A stretch of DNA of 64,000 nt from NCBI RefSeq assembly GCF_004000765.1, contig NZ_BILW01000015.1:1-64000 (forward strand), in the 5' to 3' direction. The position numbers were made by a program, and so were the translations under genes. Shown in pieces: positions 26,068 through 35,756 of this stretch (positions within the stretch are counted from its first letter, which is position 1; each line of letters begins with the position of its first letter). Under the pieces are notes generated by a model that was not told where the DNA came from, did not search any database, and worked only from the letters and a program-made list of their open reading frames with translations. Origin of the DNA: Paenibacillus chondroitinus NBRC 15376. GTDB lineage: Bacteria; Bacillota; Bacilli; Paenibacillales; NBRC-103111.

Positions 26068-26736
26068 TTGAAAGTCAATCAAGCTGAGTTCGTTATCAGT
26101 GCGGTTGGACCTAGCCAATATCCAGAGGATGCCTTGCCGGAGATTGCTCTGGCAGGGCGTTCTAATGTCGGGAAATCCTCGCTCATTAACTGCTTGATCT
26201 CCCGCAAGAACTTGGCTAGAACCAGCTCCCAACCGGGTAAAACCCAAACACTGAACTATTATAAAGTAAATCAGGACTTATATTTTGTTGATCTTCCCGG
26301 TTATGGTTACGCCAAAGTATCCAAAACAAAAAGAGAACAATGGGGAAAATTCATTGAGAATTACTTATTGAACCGTGAAACGTTGCGTCTTGTCATGCAG
26401 CTGGTGGATTTAAGACATCCGCCTTCCAAGGATGACCAAGCGATGTATGAATGGTTAAGACATAACGATGTGCCTGTTCTCGTGGTTGCAACGAAGGCAG
26501 ATAAGATTCCCAAAAGCCAATGGGCCAAACACCTTAAAATTGTGCGAGAAACACTGGGAATGGATAAAGGCGTTCAGCCTCTGATGTTCTCTTCTGAGCT
26601 TACGCTCGGGAAGGACGAGCTGTGGGGGATTTTGGAGCAAGCTATTGCTTATGGAGAGCCGGAAGTCGAAGCAGCTGAAGCCCCGGCTGGAACGATAGAA
26701 ACAAACGAAGAAGTAATCCAGCGAGAACCGTCCTGA
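26068..26736 (+). CDS. engB: Ribosome biogenesis GTP-binding protein EngB/YsxC
   Basis: EngB is an essential GTPase that helps assemble the large ribosomal subunit. The 222 residues show G1 GRSNVGKSS near 30, G2 around [13 protein letters not shown]3 [10 protein letters not shown] and G4 TKADKIP. It is slightly long, with an acidic, alanine-rich tail of about 25 residues after the G domain. The start is TTG (LeuKVNQAEF, read as Met); it aligns with the family start but its ribosome site is weak, so coupling to lonA 23 bp upstream is likely. Confidence 0.95.
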   Translation: MKVNQAEFVISAVGPSQYPEDALPEIALAGRSNVGKSSLINCLISRKNLARTSSQPGKTQTLNYYKVNQDLYFVDLPGYGYAKVSKTKREQWGKFIENYLLNRETLRLVMQLVDLRHPPSKDDQAMYEWLRHNDVPVLVVATKADKIPKSQWAKHLKIVRETLGMDKGVQPLMFSSELTLGKDELWGILEQAIAYGEPEVEAAEAPAGTIETNEEVIQREPS

Positions 26737-26755
26737 TTCAAAGGGCGGTTTTTTG
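26726..26755 (+). terminator. Terminator of engB
   Basis: AACCG-CC pairs with GG-CGGTT and is followed by T residues. The stem overlaps the last codons of engB. Confidence 0.7.
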
Positions 26756-26980
26756 CGTATATGAGAGCAAGATGCCAAAAGAGAGAGGAAATCAAGAAGA
26801 AGCATACAGGAAAGTGAGGTTTTCTAGGGAAAATTTACTGGCATTCCGTATTTCCTTGGTTTTTTCAGAATATTTGGCGGATTATCATGAAATGCACGCA
26901 GGAATATTCATGCCGCTTGTAGTATAATAATAAACAAGGTAATTGTTCATTGCTTGAAAACAAAGAATCGAGGGATTTTT

Positions 26981-27568
26981 ATGGCACAAAGGTTAGCGAC
27001 TGAATATGTCAAGACCTGCCTCCAGTTAACAGAAGCCGAGATGTTCAGGTTTTTTCAAATGTTCGTGGACCATCAAGTGACTTTGCAAGTGAAGGTTTTG
27101 GAAAATGGCAATCAAGAAGTTGTTTTTCAAGATGGTGCAGGTCAAGAAATTGTCCTTTCATTTGAGAAGAAATCGGGCCTATATGAATGTACAGGATCCT
27201 GCAGATTAAGTAATACTTTACTGGCTAATTTAATGCGAAAAGCTGTATCGGAGTTCAAAGGAAGCGCGACGGTAAACCGAATTTATTCCAGCTATACCAT
27301 GGTATACTACTATGAGCGCGGCACTGTTGTGAAGATTGAAGAAGTTAAAGGGCAATTGATAACGGTCATTTATGAGTTCCGAGATACCATTGGCCTCATG
27401 CAGGAAATGTTCCAAAAGAGAGAAGTCGAACAAGAGATCGAAATGATCTACGACCAAATTAATCATCTTCTCGACTTGCGCAATATGGTGCAGGATCAAG
27501 GAGAACACCAGCAGATCGACACTCGCCTCAATGAGCTCACACATCGTTTGTTTATTTTGGAGGCTTAA
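26981..27568 (+). CDS. Unrecognised 195-residue protein between engB and speD
   Basis: I cannot assign a family. The product is soluble, with no signal peptide. The first ~100 residues look alpha/beta (VTLQVKVLENGNQEVVFQD), and the C-terminal third is a long amphipathic helix (REVEQEIEMIYDQINHLLDLRNM) that could form a coiled coil. A cysteine pair appears in YECTGSCRLS. The GAGGG site before ATG 26981 decides the start. TATAAT at 26923-26928 may be its -10; a GGAATATT at 26901-26908 resembles a sigma-E -35. A terminator follows, so it is monocistronic. Confidence 0.78.
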   Translation: MAQRLATEYVKTCLQLTEAEMFRFFQMFVDHQVTLQVKVLENGNQEVVFQDGAGQEIVLSFEKKSGLYECTGSCRLSNTLLANLMRKAVSEFKGSATVNRIYSSYTMVYYYERGTVVKIEEVKGQLITVIYEFRDTIGLMQEMFQKREVEQEIEMIYDQINHLLDLRNMVQDQGEHQQIDTRLNELTHRLFILEA

Positions 27569-27894
27569 CAACCACATATACATGCAAATGGAAGACCCGA
27601 TTAAGGGTCTTTTTTGTGTCCAAATTACGACTTTTTGAGCCGAATGAACAAGTTAAACGCCTTCTACATAGATTAGATATTGCGTGCTCGGAGGAGAAGG
27701 GCTTTGGCAAAAAAAACTATTGCATTTCTCGTCGATAGATGTTATTTTTATTCTCGTTGAAACAATATAGGAACCAGGATTCACTCAGGACATTGAATGT
27801 TGCGAGAGATAATACCCTCGGGAAGTGAATGACGTAGGTCCTAGCGGATGAAATTTTTACACACATTTTATTCCTAGGAAGGGGGAACCGAAAG
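27569..27894 (+). other. Gap of about 326 bp ahead of speD
   Basis: The gap holds the upstream terminator, then a possible promoter TTGCAT (27720-27725) with 17 bp to TATTTT (27743-27748). A short frame of 18 codons (27704-27760, TTG start) lies after a strong GGAGGAGAAGG. The rest, about 130 bp before speD, is a leader with no clear fold that I can see. Confidence 0.4.
27591..27616 (+). terminator. Terminator upstream of speD
   Basis: AAGACCC pairs with GGGTCTT and is followed by T residues. Confidence 0.85.
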
Positions 27895-28302
27895 ATGGAA
27901 ACTGAATACTCAACTTTCGGAAGACACGTTGCTGTAGATACTTGGGGGGTAGATTTCGAACTTCTGAACAATGCAGAATGGTTGCAGGCTCAGATGGTAG
28001 AAGCTGCCGAGGTATGCGGAGCAACCGTACTATCTGTACAATCCAAGCAATTTGAACCACAAGGAGCAACTGTACTTGTTATGTTGTCCGAGAGTCATCT
28101 CTCCATTCACACTTATCCTGAGAGAGGTTTTGCCGCGCTTGACTGTTATACTTGCGGTGAGACAGTGGACCCTCAATTAGCAATTGATTTTATGGTATCC
28201 GTATTGAAACCAGAAACATTCCATGCGAAGAAACTAGTTCGCGGAATGGGTGAATTGCAAGTAGAAACTCCTGAAATTAAGCTAGCAGAGCTTGTGAAAT
28301 AA
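27895..28302 (+). CDS. speD: S-adenosylmethionine decarboxylase proenzyme
   Basis: SpeD makes the aminopropyl donor (decarboxylated SAM) for spermidine synthesis. The 135 residues are the short prokaryotic class. Self-cleavage takes place at Glu66-Ser67 in LSESHLSIHTYPE, leaving a pyruvoyl group on the alpha chain. The proton-donor His and the Cys in CYTCGE region are also visible. AGGAAGGGGG precedes the ATG. It stands alone between terminators. Confidence 0.95.
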   Translation: METEYSTFGRHVAVDTWGVDFELLNNAEWLQAQMVEAAEVCGATVLSVQSKQFEPQGATVLVMLSESHLSIHTYPERGFAALDCYTCGETVDPQLAIDFMVSVLKPETFHAKKLVRGMGELQVETPEIKLAELVK

Positions 28303-28313
28303 GGTTCTGCACA

Positions 28314-28357
28314 TAACAATAACGATGGCCACGGAGAAATCCGTGGTTATTTGTTTG
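28314..28357 (+). terminator. Terminator of speD
   Basis: AACAATAAC with CCACGGA pairs with TCCGTGG and GTTATTTGTT. The stem is long but the T-tract is interrupted. Confidence 0.7.
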
Positions 28358-28420
28358 TCCTTCTTCCCATACAATGTTATTGCGGCACATGTCCAATAAG
28401 GGAAGCGGGGAGTTAGCGCA

Positions 28421-28957
28421 GTGAGACGAAAATTAACGAGAAAAGCAGTCCTGTACAGTATTGTTCTGTTTCTCATCATTTGGCCCATCTATCAGCTGTC
28501 ACAAATGCTTGGCCATCATAAAGAAAAACATGACGCCTCCCATCTGCTGTATCAGGTTTCGTTATTTCAGATGGAGCTGTTAATGAGCTACCTGGAGGAA
28601 GCCGCGCAAAGCAAAACGACAGATGAGCTGGCGGCGAGCCAGCAGGCCTTATACTCAGCGGGCTATACGCATGAACGTCTTGTACTAGCGGCAGGGGGAT
28701 CGGATTATCTCACCCCCATGTCCAGCATGATACAGTTATCGCAGTACTTGCAGCGTCTCCAGATCGGCGGTGAACGGGCACTAAAGCCTGATGAACTGCA
28801 AACGCTCAAAGAAGCGGGGCTGCAATATAAAAGCATGTATGAGATATATGAGAAAATCATGGCCTCCAATGGAGATATTGTGTCTTCCCAAAACACGAAA
28901 CTGGCGGAGCTCGATAGCAATTTAACGGCTTTTCTCCGCAAAAAACTGCTTCAATAA
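28421..28957 (+). CDS. Unrecognised membrane-anchored protein upstream of hemA
   Basis: I do not recognise this 178-residue protein. A basic start (MRRKLTRKA) and one hydrophobic helix at about 11-27 suggest an N-terminal anchor, with the rest outside the membrane. The remainder is helical, with YQVSLFQMELLMSYLEEAAQ and LSQYLQRLQIGGE segments. No catalytic motif is visible. GGGGAG lies 8 bp before the GTG start. It stands in the place of B. subtilis ysxD, but I cannot show similarity. Confidence 0.78.
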   Translation: MRRKLTRKAVLYSIVLFLIIWPIYQLSQMLGHHKEKHDASHLLYQVSLFQMELLMSYLEEAAQSKTTDELAASQQALYSAGYTHERLVLAAGGSDYLTPMSSMIQLSQYLQRLQIGGERALKPDELQTLKEAGLQYKSMYEIYEKIMASNGDIVSSQNTKLAELDSNLTAFLRKKLLQ

Positions 28958-29069
28958 ATGGGCTTCTTGCCAATTCAGGTATAGGCGAGCCGAATGCTGT
29001 TAAAACTAACGAGCATAGCGAAGCATTCATAATTTATTCAAAAATTTTGTCGGATTGAATAGTTTGCTG

Positions 29070-29078
29070 TGCTATAAT
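29070..29078 (+). promoter_or_regulatory. Extended -10 promoter of hemA
   Basis: TGCTATAAT (29070-29078) is an extended -10. No good -35 is present at normal spacing, which fits extended -10 promoters. It lies 36 bp before the hemA start. Confidence 0.6.
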
Positions 29079-29113
29079 GTTCATAGAAAATAAAAGAAGG
29101 GCAGGTGGTACAC

Positions 29114-30517
29114 TTGCATATCGTAACAGTTGGTCTTAATTATCGAACAGCTCCAGTTGAAATTCGCGAGAAGTTTGCTTTTTCCGAACAAGATTTGCCG
29201 ATCGCATTGGCGGAATTGAAAGAAACAAAAAGCATCTTGGAATGTGTAATTGTCGCCACCTGCAATCGCACGGAAATTTACGCCGTTGTGGATCGACCAC
29301 AGATGTGCAATCATTATTTAACACATTTTATTGAGCGGTGGTTCCAAGTTCCCAAGGCTCAGTTTCAGAAACATTTATATATGCATGAAAATGAGAAGGC
29401 GATTGAGCATTTATTCCGCGTAACCAGCGGTTTAGATTCTATGGTGATAGGGGAAACCCAAATTCTAGGACAGGTCAAAGAAGCTTTTTTATCGTCTCAA
29501 AAAATGAAAGCGACGGGTTCATATTTCAACACGTTGTTTAAGCAATCCGTTACTTTAGCCAAAAAGGCGCATTCCGAAACGGGCATTAGCAATAATCCGG
29601 TTTCTGTTTCTTATGCTGCTGTGGAGCTCGGTAAGCGGATTTTTGGTACATATAACAATAAAACTGTTATGATTATCGGTGCCGGGAAGATGAGCGAACT
29701 CACGGTTAAGCATTTGTATGCGAACGGGGCTAACAAAGTTATCGTCGTTAACCGTACATTTGAGCGTGCAGCCGAGTTAGCGGATAAATTCAACGGTATT
29801 CCGTGCACCATGGACAAAATGGCATCGTATTTGCCTGAGGTGGATATTATTATCTCCTCGACAGGTGCTCCGGGTTATGTTTTAACCAAAAATGATATTC
29901 AGTCTTATGTCCAAAAGAGAAAATCGCGCCCGCTGTTCATGATGGATATTGCCGTGCCTCGTGATTTGGATCCGCAAATTAGCGAACTGCCGAACGTGTT
30001 CCTTTATGATATTGATGATCTGGAGCATATCGTTGATAAGCATTTGCAGGAGAGAAAGAAAGAAGCCGCCAAGATTGAGACGATGATTGAAACGGAAATC
30101 GGTGTGTTTGAACAATGGACAAAGACACTTGGTGTAAGTCCGGTTATTAACGCTCTACAGGCGAAAGCCAGCCAGATTCACGAAGAAACGATGGAAAGCA
30201 TGCTGAATAAGCTGCCTGATCTCGATGAGCGTGAAATCAAAGTGATCCGTAAATTAACCAAGAGCATCGTGAACCAAGTGCTGCGCGACCCTATCCTGCG
30301 TATTAAGGAAATGGCGGGAGAACGCCATGGGGAAGAAGCGCTGGACCTCTTCACGAAATTATTTGCCCTGGAAGAGACATTAGAACAACAAGAGCAAGCC
30401 AATCAATTAGCACAAGAGCTGGAAGCCGGGCAGAAAGCGCAGGAAGCGAAACAGCTTCTGGAAGAGAAACTGTCCGTACGCGGCTTACAAACCGCGGACA
30501 TTCTGGCAAAATCTTGA
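29114..30517 (+). CDS. hemA: Glutamyl-tRNA reductase
   Basis: HemA reduces glutamyl-tRNA to glutamate-1-semialdehyde, the committed step of tetrapyrrole synthesis. The 467 residues carry the catalytic Cys50 in VATCNRTEIYAV, GLDSMVIGETQILGQVKEA, the NADPH-binding MIIGAGKMSELTVKHL near 190 and the C-terminal dimerisation helices. The tail (QQEQANQLAQELEAGQ) adds a coiled segment of about 40 residues. TTG 29114 aligns with the family start MHIV; AGGTGG lies just upstream. GTG 29105 is the alternative. It heads the hemA-X-sirC-C-D-B operon. Confidence 0.95.
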   Translation: MHIVTVGLNYRTAPVEIREKFAFSEQDLPIALAELKETKSILECVIVATCNRTEIYAVVDRPQMCNHYLTHFIERWFQVPKAQFQKHLYMHENEKAIEHLFRVTSGLDSMVIGETQILGQVKEAFLSSQKMKATGSYFNTLFKQSVTLAKKAHSETGISNNPVSVSYAAVELGKRIFGTYNNKTVMIIGAGKMSELTVKHLYANGANKVIVVNRTFERAAELADKFNGIPCTMDKMASYLPEVDIIISSTGAPGYVLTKNDIQSYVQKRKSRPLFMMDIAVPRDLDPQISELPNVFLYDIDDLEHIVDKHLQERKKEAAKIETMIETEIGVFEQWTKTLGVSPVINALQAKASQIHEETMESMLNKLPDLDEREIKVIRKLTKSIVNQVLRDPILRIKEMAGERHGEEALDLFTKLFALEETLEQQEQANQLAQELEAGQKAQEAKQLLEEKLSVRGLQTADILAKS

Positions 30518-30550
30518 GAATAAAGGCGCTAATCGCCTGGGAGAGGTGCC

Positions 30551-31384
30551 ATGGTAACTCGTAGCTGGTTGTTTGATGCGATGATTTATATGTATGCCCT
30601 GAGCCTATTGTTTTACTTTTCGGATTTCGCGAATGCGAACCGAAGCGCAAAACGGATGGGGACGGGGCTCCTTTTATTTGTATGGGTCCTGCAGACCGCG
30701 TATTTAGCAATTAATTTATACAATCATTTAACAGAATGGGCATTTGCCGGAACAGACGTCCTGTTTATGTTTTCATGGTTGATCGTGTCTATTTCCTTGC
30801 TGGTCAACCGATTTTTCCGAATCGAATTGTTCGTATTTTTTGTTAACGTTTTTGGTTTCGCCATACTCGCCTTAAACATATTTGGAAACCCGAATGTCAT
30901 GCCGATCAAAGCCGGTTGGGACGTCAACGATGAGCTCTTATTTATACATATTTCCCTAGCGATCGGCAGTTACGTGGCATTTTCCATTGCAGCAATCTTC
31001 TCTTGCATGTATGTGTTTTTACACAATATGTTAAAGGCTAAAAAGTTTTCTCAAACCGTAATGCGATTGCCTTCGCTTGAGAAAATCGAGCATTATACGT
31101 ATTTTTCCGTCATTATCGGGGCTCCATTGCTGCTAATGGCGTTAAGTCTTGGCGTGGTTTGGGTTGTCCTGGAGGGGAATCACAATTTGCTCTATGATCC
31201 GAAGGTGATTAATTCATTTTTTGTGCTCGCCGCCTATGCGTTCTATTTATTTCAACAGAAGTCGATGCGGATTTCCGGCTACAAATTAGCCGCTTGGAAC
31301 CTGGCTGCTTTTTTCATTGTCGTGGTTAACTTTGTTGTTTCCAATTTAGTTTCCGGTTTTCACGACTGGATATGGAGTTATTGA
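30551..31384 (+). CDS. hemX: HemX, CcsA-like membrane protein
   Basis: HemX is an integral membrane protein that, in Bacillus, negatively affects HemA levels. The 277 residues have about eight hydrophobic helices and belong to the cytochrome c assembly (CcsA/HemX) family, with the typical GWDVNDELLFIHISLAIGSY loop. AGAGG precedes the ATG. It lies 33 bp after hemA and nearly touches the next gene, so it is co-transcribed. Confidence 0.9.
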   Translation: MVTRSWLFDAMIYMYALSLLFYFSDFANANRSAKRMGTGLLLFVWVLQTAYLAINLYNHLTEWAFAGTDVLFMFSWLIVSISLLVNRFFRIELFVFFVNVFGFAILALNIFGNPNVMPIKAGWDVNDELLFIHISLAIGSYVAFSIAAIFSCMYVFLHNMLKAKKFSQTVMRLPSLEKIEHYTYFSVIIGAPLLLMALSLGVVWVVLEGNHNLLYDPKVINSFFVLAAYAFYLFQQKSMRISGYKLAAWNLAAFFIVVVNFVVSNLVSGFHDWIWSY

Positions 31385-31386
31385 AC

Positions 31387-32118
31387 ATGAAGTACCCGTA
31401 CCCAATTATGGTGAATCTCGCGGGAAAGCAATGTTTGGTAATTGGTGGTGGACCTGTTGCTGAACGTAAGGTTTTCTCATTGCTCGAAGCTGGGGCTCGC
31501 GTGACGATGATCAGCATGGAATTCACGGAAGGATTAGTCGAACTGGCGAATCATTCGGCAGTAGTCCTGCACAGGCAGACGTTTCATCCGTCTATGATGA
31601 CCAGTGAAGAATTTATGCCTTTTACACTGGTAGTTGCGGCAACTAACAGCCCTGAAGTAAATGCACAAGTCTATGAATTTGCAACGGCGCAGGGGAAGTT
31701 GGTCAACGTGGTGGATCAGCCGGAGCTTAGCTCGTATATACAACCATCAGTTGTACGAAGAGGGAAGCTGGTGATTGCCGTTTCAACCGGGGGAGCAAGT
31801 CCTTCGGCATCACGTAAAATCGCTCGGGAACTGGATAACAATTACGGTGAGGAATACGCCATTTATCTTGATTTTCTCAGCGAAGTACGGCATCTCGTTC
31901 AAAGTAAAATAGCGGACAAACAAGCTAGACAACGCATGTTCAAAGAAATGCTGGACTGGGACGTGTTGGACAAAATTCGCGACGGTTCGTTCAACAGTTG
32001 GAAGGACAAGCTTTACTTGGCGATAGAAAGAGGACCTTGGCCGAATGGATTAGCAGGTCAAGTGGATACAGACCGGCCTTCATGGTCAACGATTACAGAT
32101 TTCGGACAGCGAGTTTAG
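31387..32118 (+). CDS. sirC: Precorrin-2 dehydrogenase (siroheme synthesis, SirC/Met8 type)
   Basis: The enzyme oxidises precorrin-2 to sirohydrochlorin with NAD and, in Met8/CysG-type proteins, may also insert iron. The 243 residues have YPIMVNLAGKQCLVIGGGPVAERK, a Rossmann nucleotide motif, then VAATNSPEVNAQVYEFA and STGGASPSASRKIARELD. The C-terminal ~80 residues are helical. TGGAG lies about 8 bp before ATG 31387; an ATG at 31372 within the hemX end is less well placed. It supplies the siroheme branch inside a heme operon. Confidence 0.88.
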   Translation: MKYPYPIMVNLAGKQCLVIGGGPVAERKVFSLLEAGARVTMISMEFTEGLVELANHSAVVLHRQTFHPSMMTSEEFMPFTLVVAATNSPEVNAQVYEFATAQGKLVNVVDQPELSSYIQPSVVRRGKLVIAVSTGGASPSASRKIARELDNNYGEEYAIYLDFLSEVRHLVQSKIADKQARQRMFKEMLDWDVLDKIRDGSFNSWKDKLYLAIERGPWPNGLAGQVDTDRPSWSTITDFGQRV

Positions 32119-32131
32119 GAGGCGGGTAGAG

Positions 32132-33079
32132 ATGAGAACCATTATTGTAGGTACTAGACAAAGCGCACTAGCGTTAACCCAAACGGGGCAGGCGGTAGAG
32201 CTCTTAAAGCAGCTGGCTGCGGAGCACGGGATTGACTGTCAATTTGAAATTAAGAAAATTGTCACGAAGGGCGACCGTATTTTGGACGTAACTTTATCCA
32301 AAGTAGGCGGCAAGGGGCTGTTCGTCAAGGAGATCGAACAGGCGCTTACGGACGGCGAGATCGACATCGCTGTCCATAGCATGAAAGATATGCCCTTCGA
32401 GCTTCCTGAAGGGCTTGTGGTCGGAGCGATACCGAAGCGTGAGGATCCGCGCGATGCGCTTATCACACGCGGATACGGCTCCCTGCAGGAGCTGCCGCAG
32501 GGCGCGCTTGTAGGGACCAGCTCGCTGCGCCGTGCCAGCCAGCTGCAGCATCTTCGCCCGGACCTTCGCATCGAGTCGGTCCGCGGTAACATTGATTCGA
32601 GACTGCGCAAGCTCGATGAAGAGAACTTCGATGCGATCATGTTGGCCGCAGCCGGTTTGCACCGGATCGGCTGGCAGGATCGCATCAGCGCGTACTTGCC
32701 GCCCGAAGAGTGCCTCCCTGCCGTCGGGCAGGGCGCGCTCTGCATCGAGTGCCGGGGCGGCGATGCTTTCGTGATGGACCTGCTGGGCAAGTTCCAGCAT
32801 GAGCCTACTGCGCTCGCGGTGCGGGCAGAGCGGGCATTCCTTGGCAGACTCAACGGAGGCTGCCAGGTGCCGCTCGGCGCTTACGCGAGCGTAAGCGAAG
32901 AAGGCAGCGGATCCGAAGGGCCGCTGCTGACGCTGACAGGCATGGTCGGAACGCCGGATGGCGCGACCATGCTGAAGGAAACGGCTTCCGGGCGTGATCC
33001 GGAAGCGCTTGGCGAACTTATCGCAGGCAAGCTGATTGAACAAGGCGCTGAACGTATCCTAGCCGAGGTAAGGGAGTGA
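32132..33079 (+). CDS. hemC: Hydroxymethylbilane synthase (porphobilinogen deaminase)
   Basis: HemC links four porphobilinogens into hydroxymethylbilane. The 315 residues open with GTRQSALALTQTG, then SKVGGKGLFVKEIEQAL, the VHSMKDMP motif and GTSSLRRASQL. Cys244 in NGGCQVPLGAYA holds the dipyrromethane cofactor. AGGAGG precedes the ATG. The 3' two-thirds is much richer in G+C than the flanking genes (46 of 60 bases in 32701-32760), a marked local shift. It is tightly spaced with both neighbours. Confidence 0.96.
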   Translation: MRTIIVGTRQSALALTQTGQAVELLKQLAAEHGIDCQFEIKKIVTKGDRILDVTLSKVGGKGLFVKEIEQALTDGEIDIAVHSMKDMPFELPEGLVVGAIPKREDPRDALITRGYGSLQELPQGALVGTSSLRRASQLQHLRPDLRIESVRGNIDSRLRKLDEENFDAIMLAAAGLHRIGWQDRISAYLPPEECLPAVGQGALCIECRGGDAFVMDLLGKFQHEPTALAVRAERAFLGRLNGGCQVPLGAYASVSEEGSGSEGPLLTLTGMVGTPDGATMLKETASGRDPEALGELIAGKLIEQGAERILAEVRE

Positions 33080-33084
33080 GCCAC

Positions 33085-34617
33085 TTGAACAAGGGAAGAG
33101 TTTATCTCGTTGGCGCAGGTCCTGGCGACCCTAAGCTGATCTCGGTTCGTGGTTTGGAAGCCATTCAGAAAGCAGATGTCATTGTCTATGATCGTTTGGC
33201 GAATCCCCGTTTACTCAAGCATCGCAGACCGGATGCTGAGCTGATCTTTGTCGGCAAGCTTCCGGACAAACATATTTTAAAGCAAGAAGAAATCAATCAT
33301 TTACTCGTAGATTTGGCTTTGCAAGGCAAGGTCGTGACGCGTCTAAAGGGAGGCGATCCCAGCGTTTTCGGACGTGTGGGGGAGGAAGCGGAGCTGCTTG
33401 CGGAGCACGATGTGACTTACGACATCATTCCGGGTATTACGTCTTCCATTGCCGTTCCGGCTTATGCGGGAATTCCAGTCACACATCGCAATTTCACGTC
33501 GTCTTTCGCGATTATTACGGGTCACGAGTATCCCAATAAAACGTATTCCGGTCTGGACTGGGAGCATCTGGCCAAAGCAATCGGCACGATGGTCTTCTTA
33601 ATGGGTGTTGCGAATCTCGAACAAATCAGCCGTGAATTAATACGCTGCGGCAAGCCCCCGGAAACGCCGGTAGCATTGGTCAGATGGGGGACGTGGGCTG
33701 ATCAGGCAACCATCACAGGCACGCTCTCCGACATTACGGAGAAGGTGAGAGCAGCTGAATTCAAATCGCCTGCTGTCATTATTGTCGGTGAAGTTGTGAA
33801 GCTGCGTGAGAAGCTGGCTTGGGTCGAGAAGAAGCCGTTGTTTGGCCGTCGAATTTTGGTGACACGCGCCAGAAGCCAAGCCAGCGAGCTGGTTGATCTG
33901 ATCGATGACCTTGGCGGAGAAGCTGTCGAGTTCCCGGTGATCAAGCTGCAGCCGCCAAGTCGTCCTGAAGCCCAGCAAGCATTGGACGAGGCTTTGGACG
34001 AACTGGATACTTACGATTGGATTTTATTGACCAGTGTGAACGGGGTGGAGTTTTTCTTCAACCGGTTGCGCGAGCGGAAGATCGATGTTCGCAGAATGGG
34101 CAATGCCCGCATTGCGGCAGTTGGTCCCAGAACGGCTGAGGCGCTTGCTGAGCGAGGCATTATCGCCGACGTACTACCAAGCAAATATCAGGGCGAAGGC
34201 ATGCTGGAGGCCATTCAGGCTGATCTGATAGCGGGTCAGAAGGTCCTGCTGCCAACAGCCGATTTGGCACGTGATTATTTACCTGCTAAGATGCGTGAGC
34301 TTGGTTTGCAAGTGGCGGAAGTTGATGTGTACGAGAATGTGCTCACAGCGGATGACGGAGATGAAATCATTCATCTGCTGCAAAATCATAGCATTCATAT
34401 TATTACTTTTACGAGCTCATCCACCGTTACGAATTTGATTGAAGCCTTGAAGCAGCTTGGCGTTGAAGAACCTTTATCTCTGCTGCAAGGTGTTGAAATT
34501 GCCTGTATCGGACCCAAAACCGCAGAAACGGTACGTCAATATGGACTGCCGATTACGTATATGGCTGAAGAGGCCACTATTGCTTCACTTGTTCAAAGCA
34601 TGATTCAACCTAAATAA
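33085..34617 (+). CDS. cobA-hemD: Fused uroporphyrinogen-III C-methyltransferase / uroporphyrinogen-III synthase
   Basis: This 510-residue fusion has two enzymes. Residues ~1-245 are the SUMT/CobA methyltransferase, with [57 protein letters not shown] and ALVRWGT. Residues ~255-505 are uroporphyrinogen-III synthase (HemD), with [33 protein letters not shown] and [15 protein letters not shown]. One half closes the tetrapyrrole ring and the other methylates it towards siroheme. AAGGGAG lies 8 bp before TTG 33085, which is preferred to GTG 33076. Confidence 0.94.
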   Translation: MNKGRVYLVGAGPGDPKLISVRGLEAIQKADVIVYDRLANPRLLKHRRPDAELIFVGKLPDKHILKQEEINHLLVDLALQGKVVTRLKGGDPSVFGRVGEEAELLAEHDVTYDIIPGITSSIAVPAYAGIPVTHRNFTSSFAIITGHEYPNKTYSGLDWEHLAKAIGTMVFLMGVANLEQISRELIRCGKPPETPVALVRWGTWADQATITGTLSDITEKVRAAEFKSPAVIIVGEVVKLREKLAWVEKKPLFGRRILVTRARSQASELVDLIDDLGGEAVEFPVIKLQPPSRPEAQQALDEALDELDTYDWILLTSVNGVEFFFNRLRERKIDVRRMGNARIAAVGPRTAEALAERGIIADVLPSKYQGEGMLEAIQADLIAGQKVLLPTADLARDYLPAKMRELGLQVAEVDVYENVLTADDGDEIIHLLQNHSIHIITFTSSSTVTNLIEALKQLGVEEPLSLLQGVEIACIGPKTAETVRQYGLPITYMAEEATIASLVQSMIQPK

Positions 34618-34645
34618 TGGCATTAAAAAAGGAGGCGGAATCCTC

Positions 34646-35641
34646 ATGAGTTTCCCCATTGTTCGTAATCGCCGCTTACGCGGTAATGCAGCTATTCGTA
34701 ATTTAGTTCGTGAAAATCAGGTGACCGTCAATGACCTGGTACAGCCTATTTTTGTAACCCATGGCACGAACGTCAAGTCCGAAATTGCTTCTATGCCTGG
34801 CGTTTACCATTTGTCATTAGACATGCTGAAAGCCGAAATTGACGAAATTACATCGCTTGGTATCCAAGCCATTCTTCTGTTCGGAGTTCCCGACTTCAAG
34901 GATGCAAAAGGCACGTCCGCTTACATGGATGAAGGTATCGTGCAGCAAGCAACGCGTTTTATCAAAGAATTGAACCCGAACTTGCTCATTATTGCAGATA
35001 CTTGTCTGTGCCAGTTTACAGATACAGGGCATTGCGGTGTCATTCACCATCATCCGATTACAGGCGCAGCCGACGTTGCGAATGATGCCTCCCTTGAGCT
35101 TCTGGTCAAAACGGCGGTTTCCCAAGCAAAAGCCGGAGCCGATATTATCGCCCCATCGAATATGATGGACGGTTATGTTCAGGCGATCCGTTCCGGATTG
35201 GACGAAGCGGGTTATGAAAATACACCGATCATGGCCTACTCGGTGAAATATGCGTCAGCATATTACGGCCCGTTCCGGGATGCTGCACATTCCACACCGC
35301 AATTTGGCGACCGCAAAACGTATCAGATGGATCCTGCGAACGGAAGAGAAGCGCTGCGTGAAGCGGAAAGCGATGTTGTAGAAGGCGCTGACTTCTTAAT
35401 GGTGAAGCCGGCTCTTGCCTACATGGACGTCATTCGCATGCTCAAAGATAATTTCGACCTGCCGGTCGTAGCTTATAATGTGAGTGCCGAATACTCCATG
35501 ATTAAGGCTGCTGCCCTGCAAGGATGGGTTAATGAAGAGGCGATCGTGATGGAAACGATGCTAAGCTTTAAACGCGCCGGTGCCGATATTATCCTGACGT
35601 ACTTTGCCAAAGATATTGCCCGTTATTTGAAAAACAGCTAA
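34646..35641 (+). CDS. hemB: Porphobilinogen synthase (delta-aminolevulinic acid dehydratase)
   Basis: HemB condenses two 5-aminolevulinates to porphobilinogen. The 331 residues have the zinc-type cysteines Cys120, Cys122 and Cys130 in [14 protein letters not shown]. The Schiff-base lysines are at about 201 (AYSVKYAS) and 254 (MVKPAL), and APSNMMDG lies between. AAAGGAGG precedes the ATG. It is the last gene of the first heme operon. Confidence 0.97.
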   Translation: MSFPIVRNRRLRGNAAIRNLVRENQVTVNDLVQPIFVTHGTNVKSEIASMPGVYHLSLDMLKAEIDEITSLGIQAILLFGVPDFKDAKGTSAYMDEGIVQQATRFIKELNPNLLIIADTCLCQFTDTGHCGVIHHHPITGAADVANDASLELLVKTAVSQAKAGADIIAPSNMMDGYVQAIRSGLDEAGYENTPIMAYSVKYASAYYGPFRDAAHSTPQFGDRKTYQMDPANGREALREAESDVVEGADFLMVKPALAYMDVIRMLKDNFDLPVVAYNVSAEYSMIKAAALQGWVNEEAIVMETMLSFKRAGADIILTYFAKDIARYLKNS

Positions 35642-35651
35642 TTTTAAAAGT

Positions 35652-35740
35652 TGGAACCATCCACCCTAGAAGGCGCAGACGAGCAGTTTCCAGAGGAAAT
35701 TGAACCGTTGCCACACCTAGTTGCGGGTGGTTCTTTTGTC
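35652..35740 (+). terminator. Terminator-like structure after hemB
   Basis: CCACCC (35661-35666) and GGGTGG (35725-35730), with GAA/TTC outside, form a stem with a long, partly structured loop and a TTTT tail. The imperfect stem makes this tentative. Confidence 0.45.
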
Positions 35741-35756
35741 ATACATTTGTCGCAAA

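Noticed and set aside
32239..33043. Antisense frames of about 200-250 codons over hemC
   Set aside because: Same G+C effect; no ribosome sites and no recognisable domains, and hemC is certain.
35640..35745. T-box or other riboswitch after hemB because of GGGTGGTTC
   Set aside because: The T-box core needs TGGnACC with a following antiterminator and terminator pair; these are absent. It is better read as a loose terminator.
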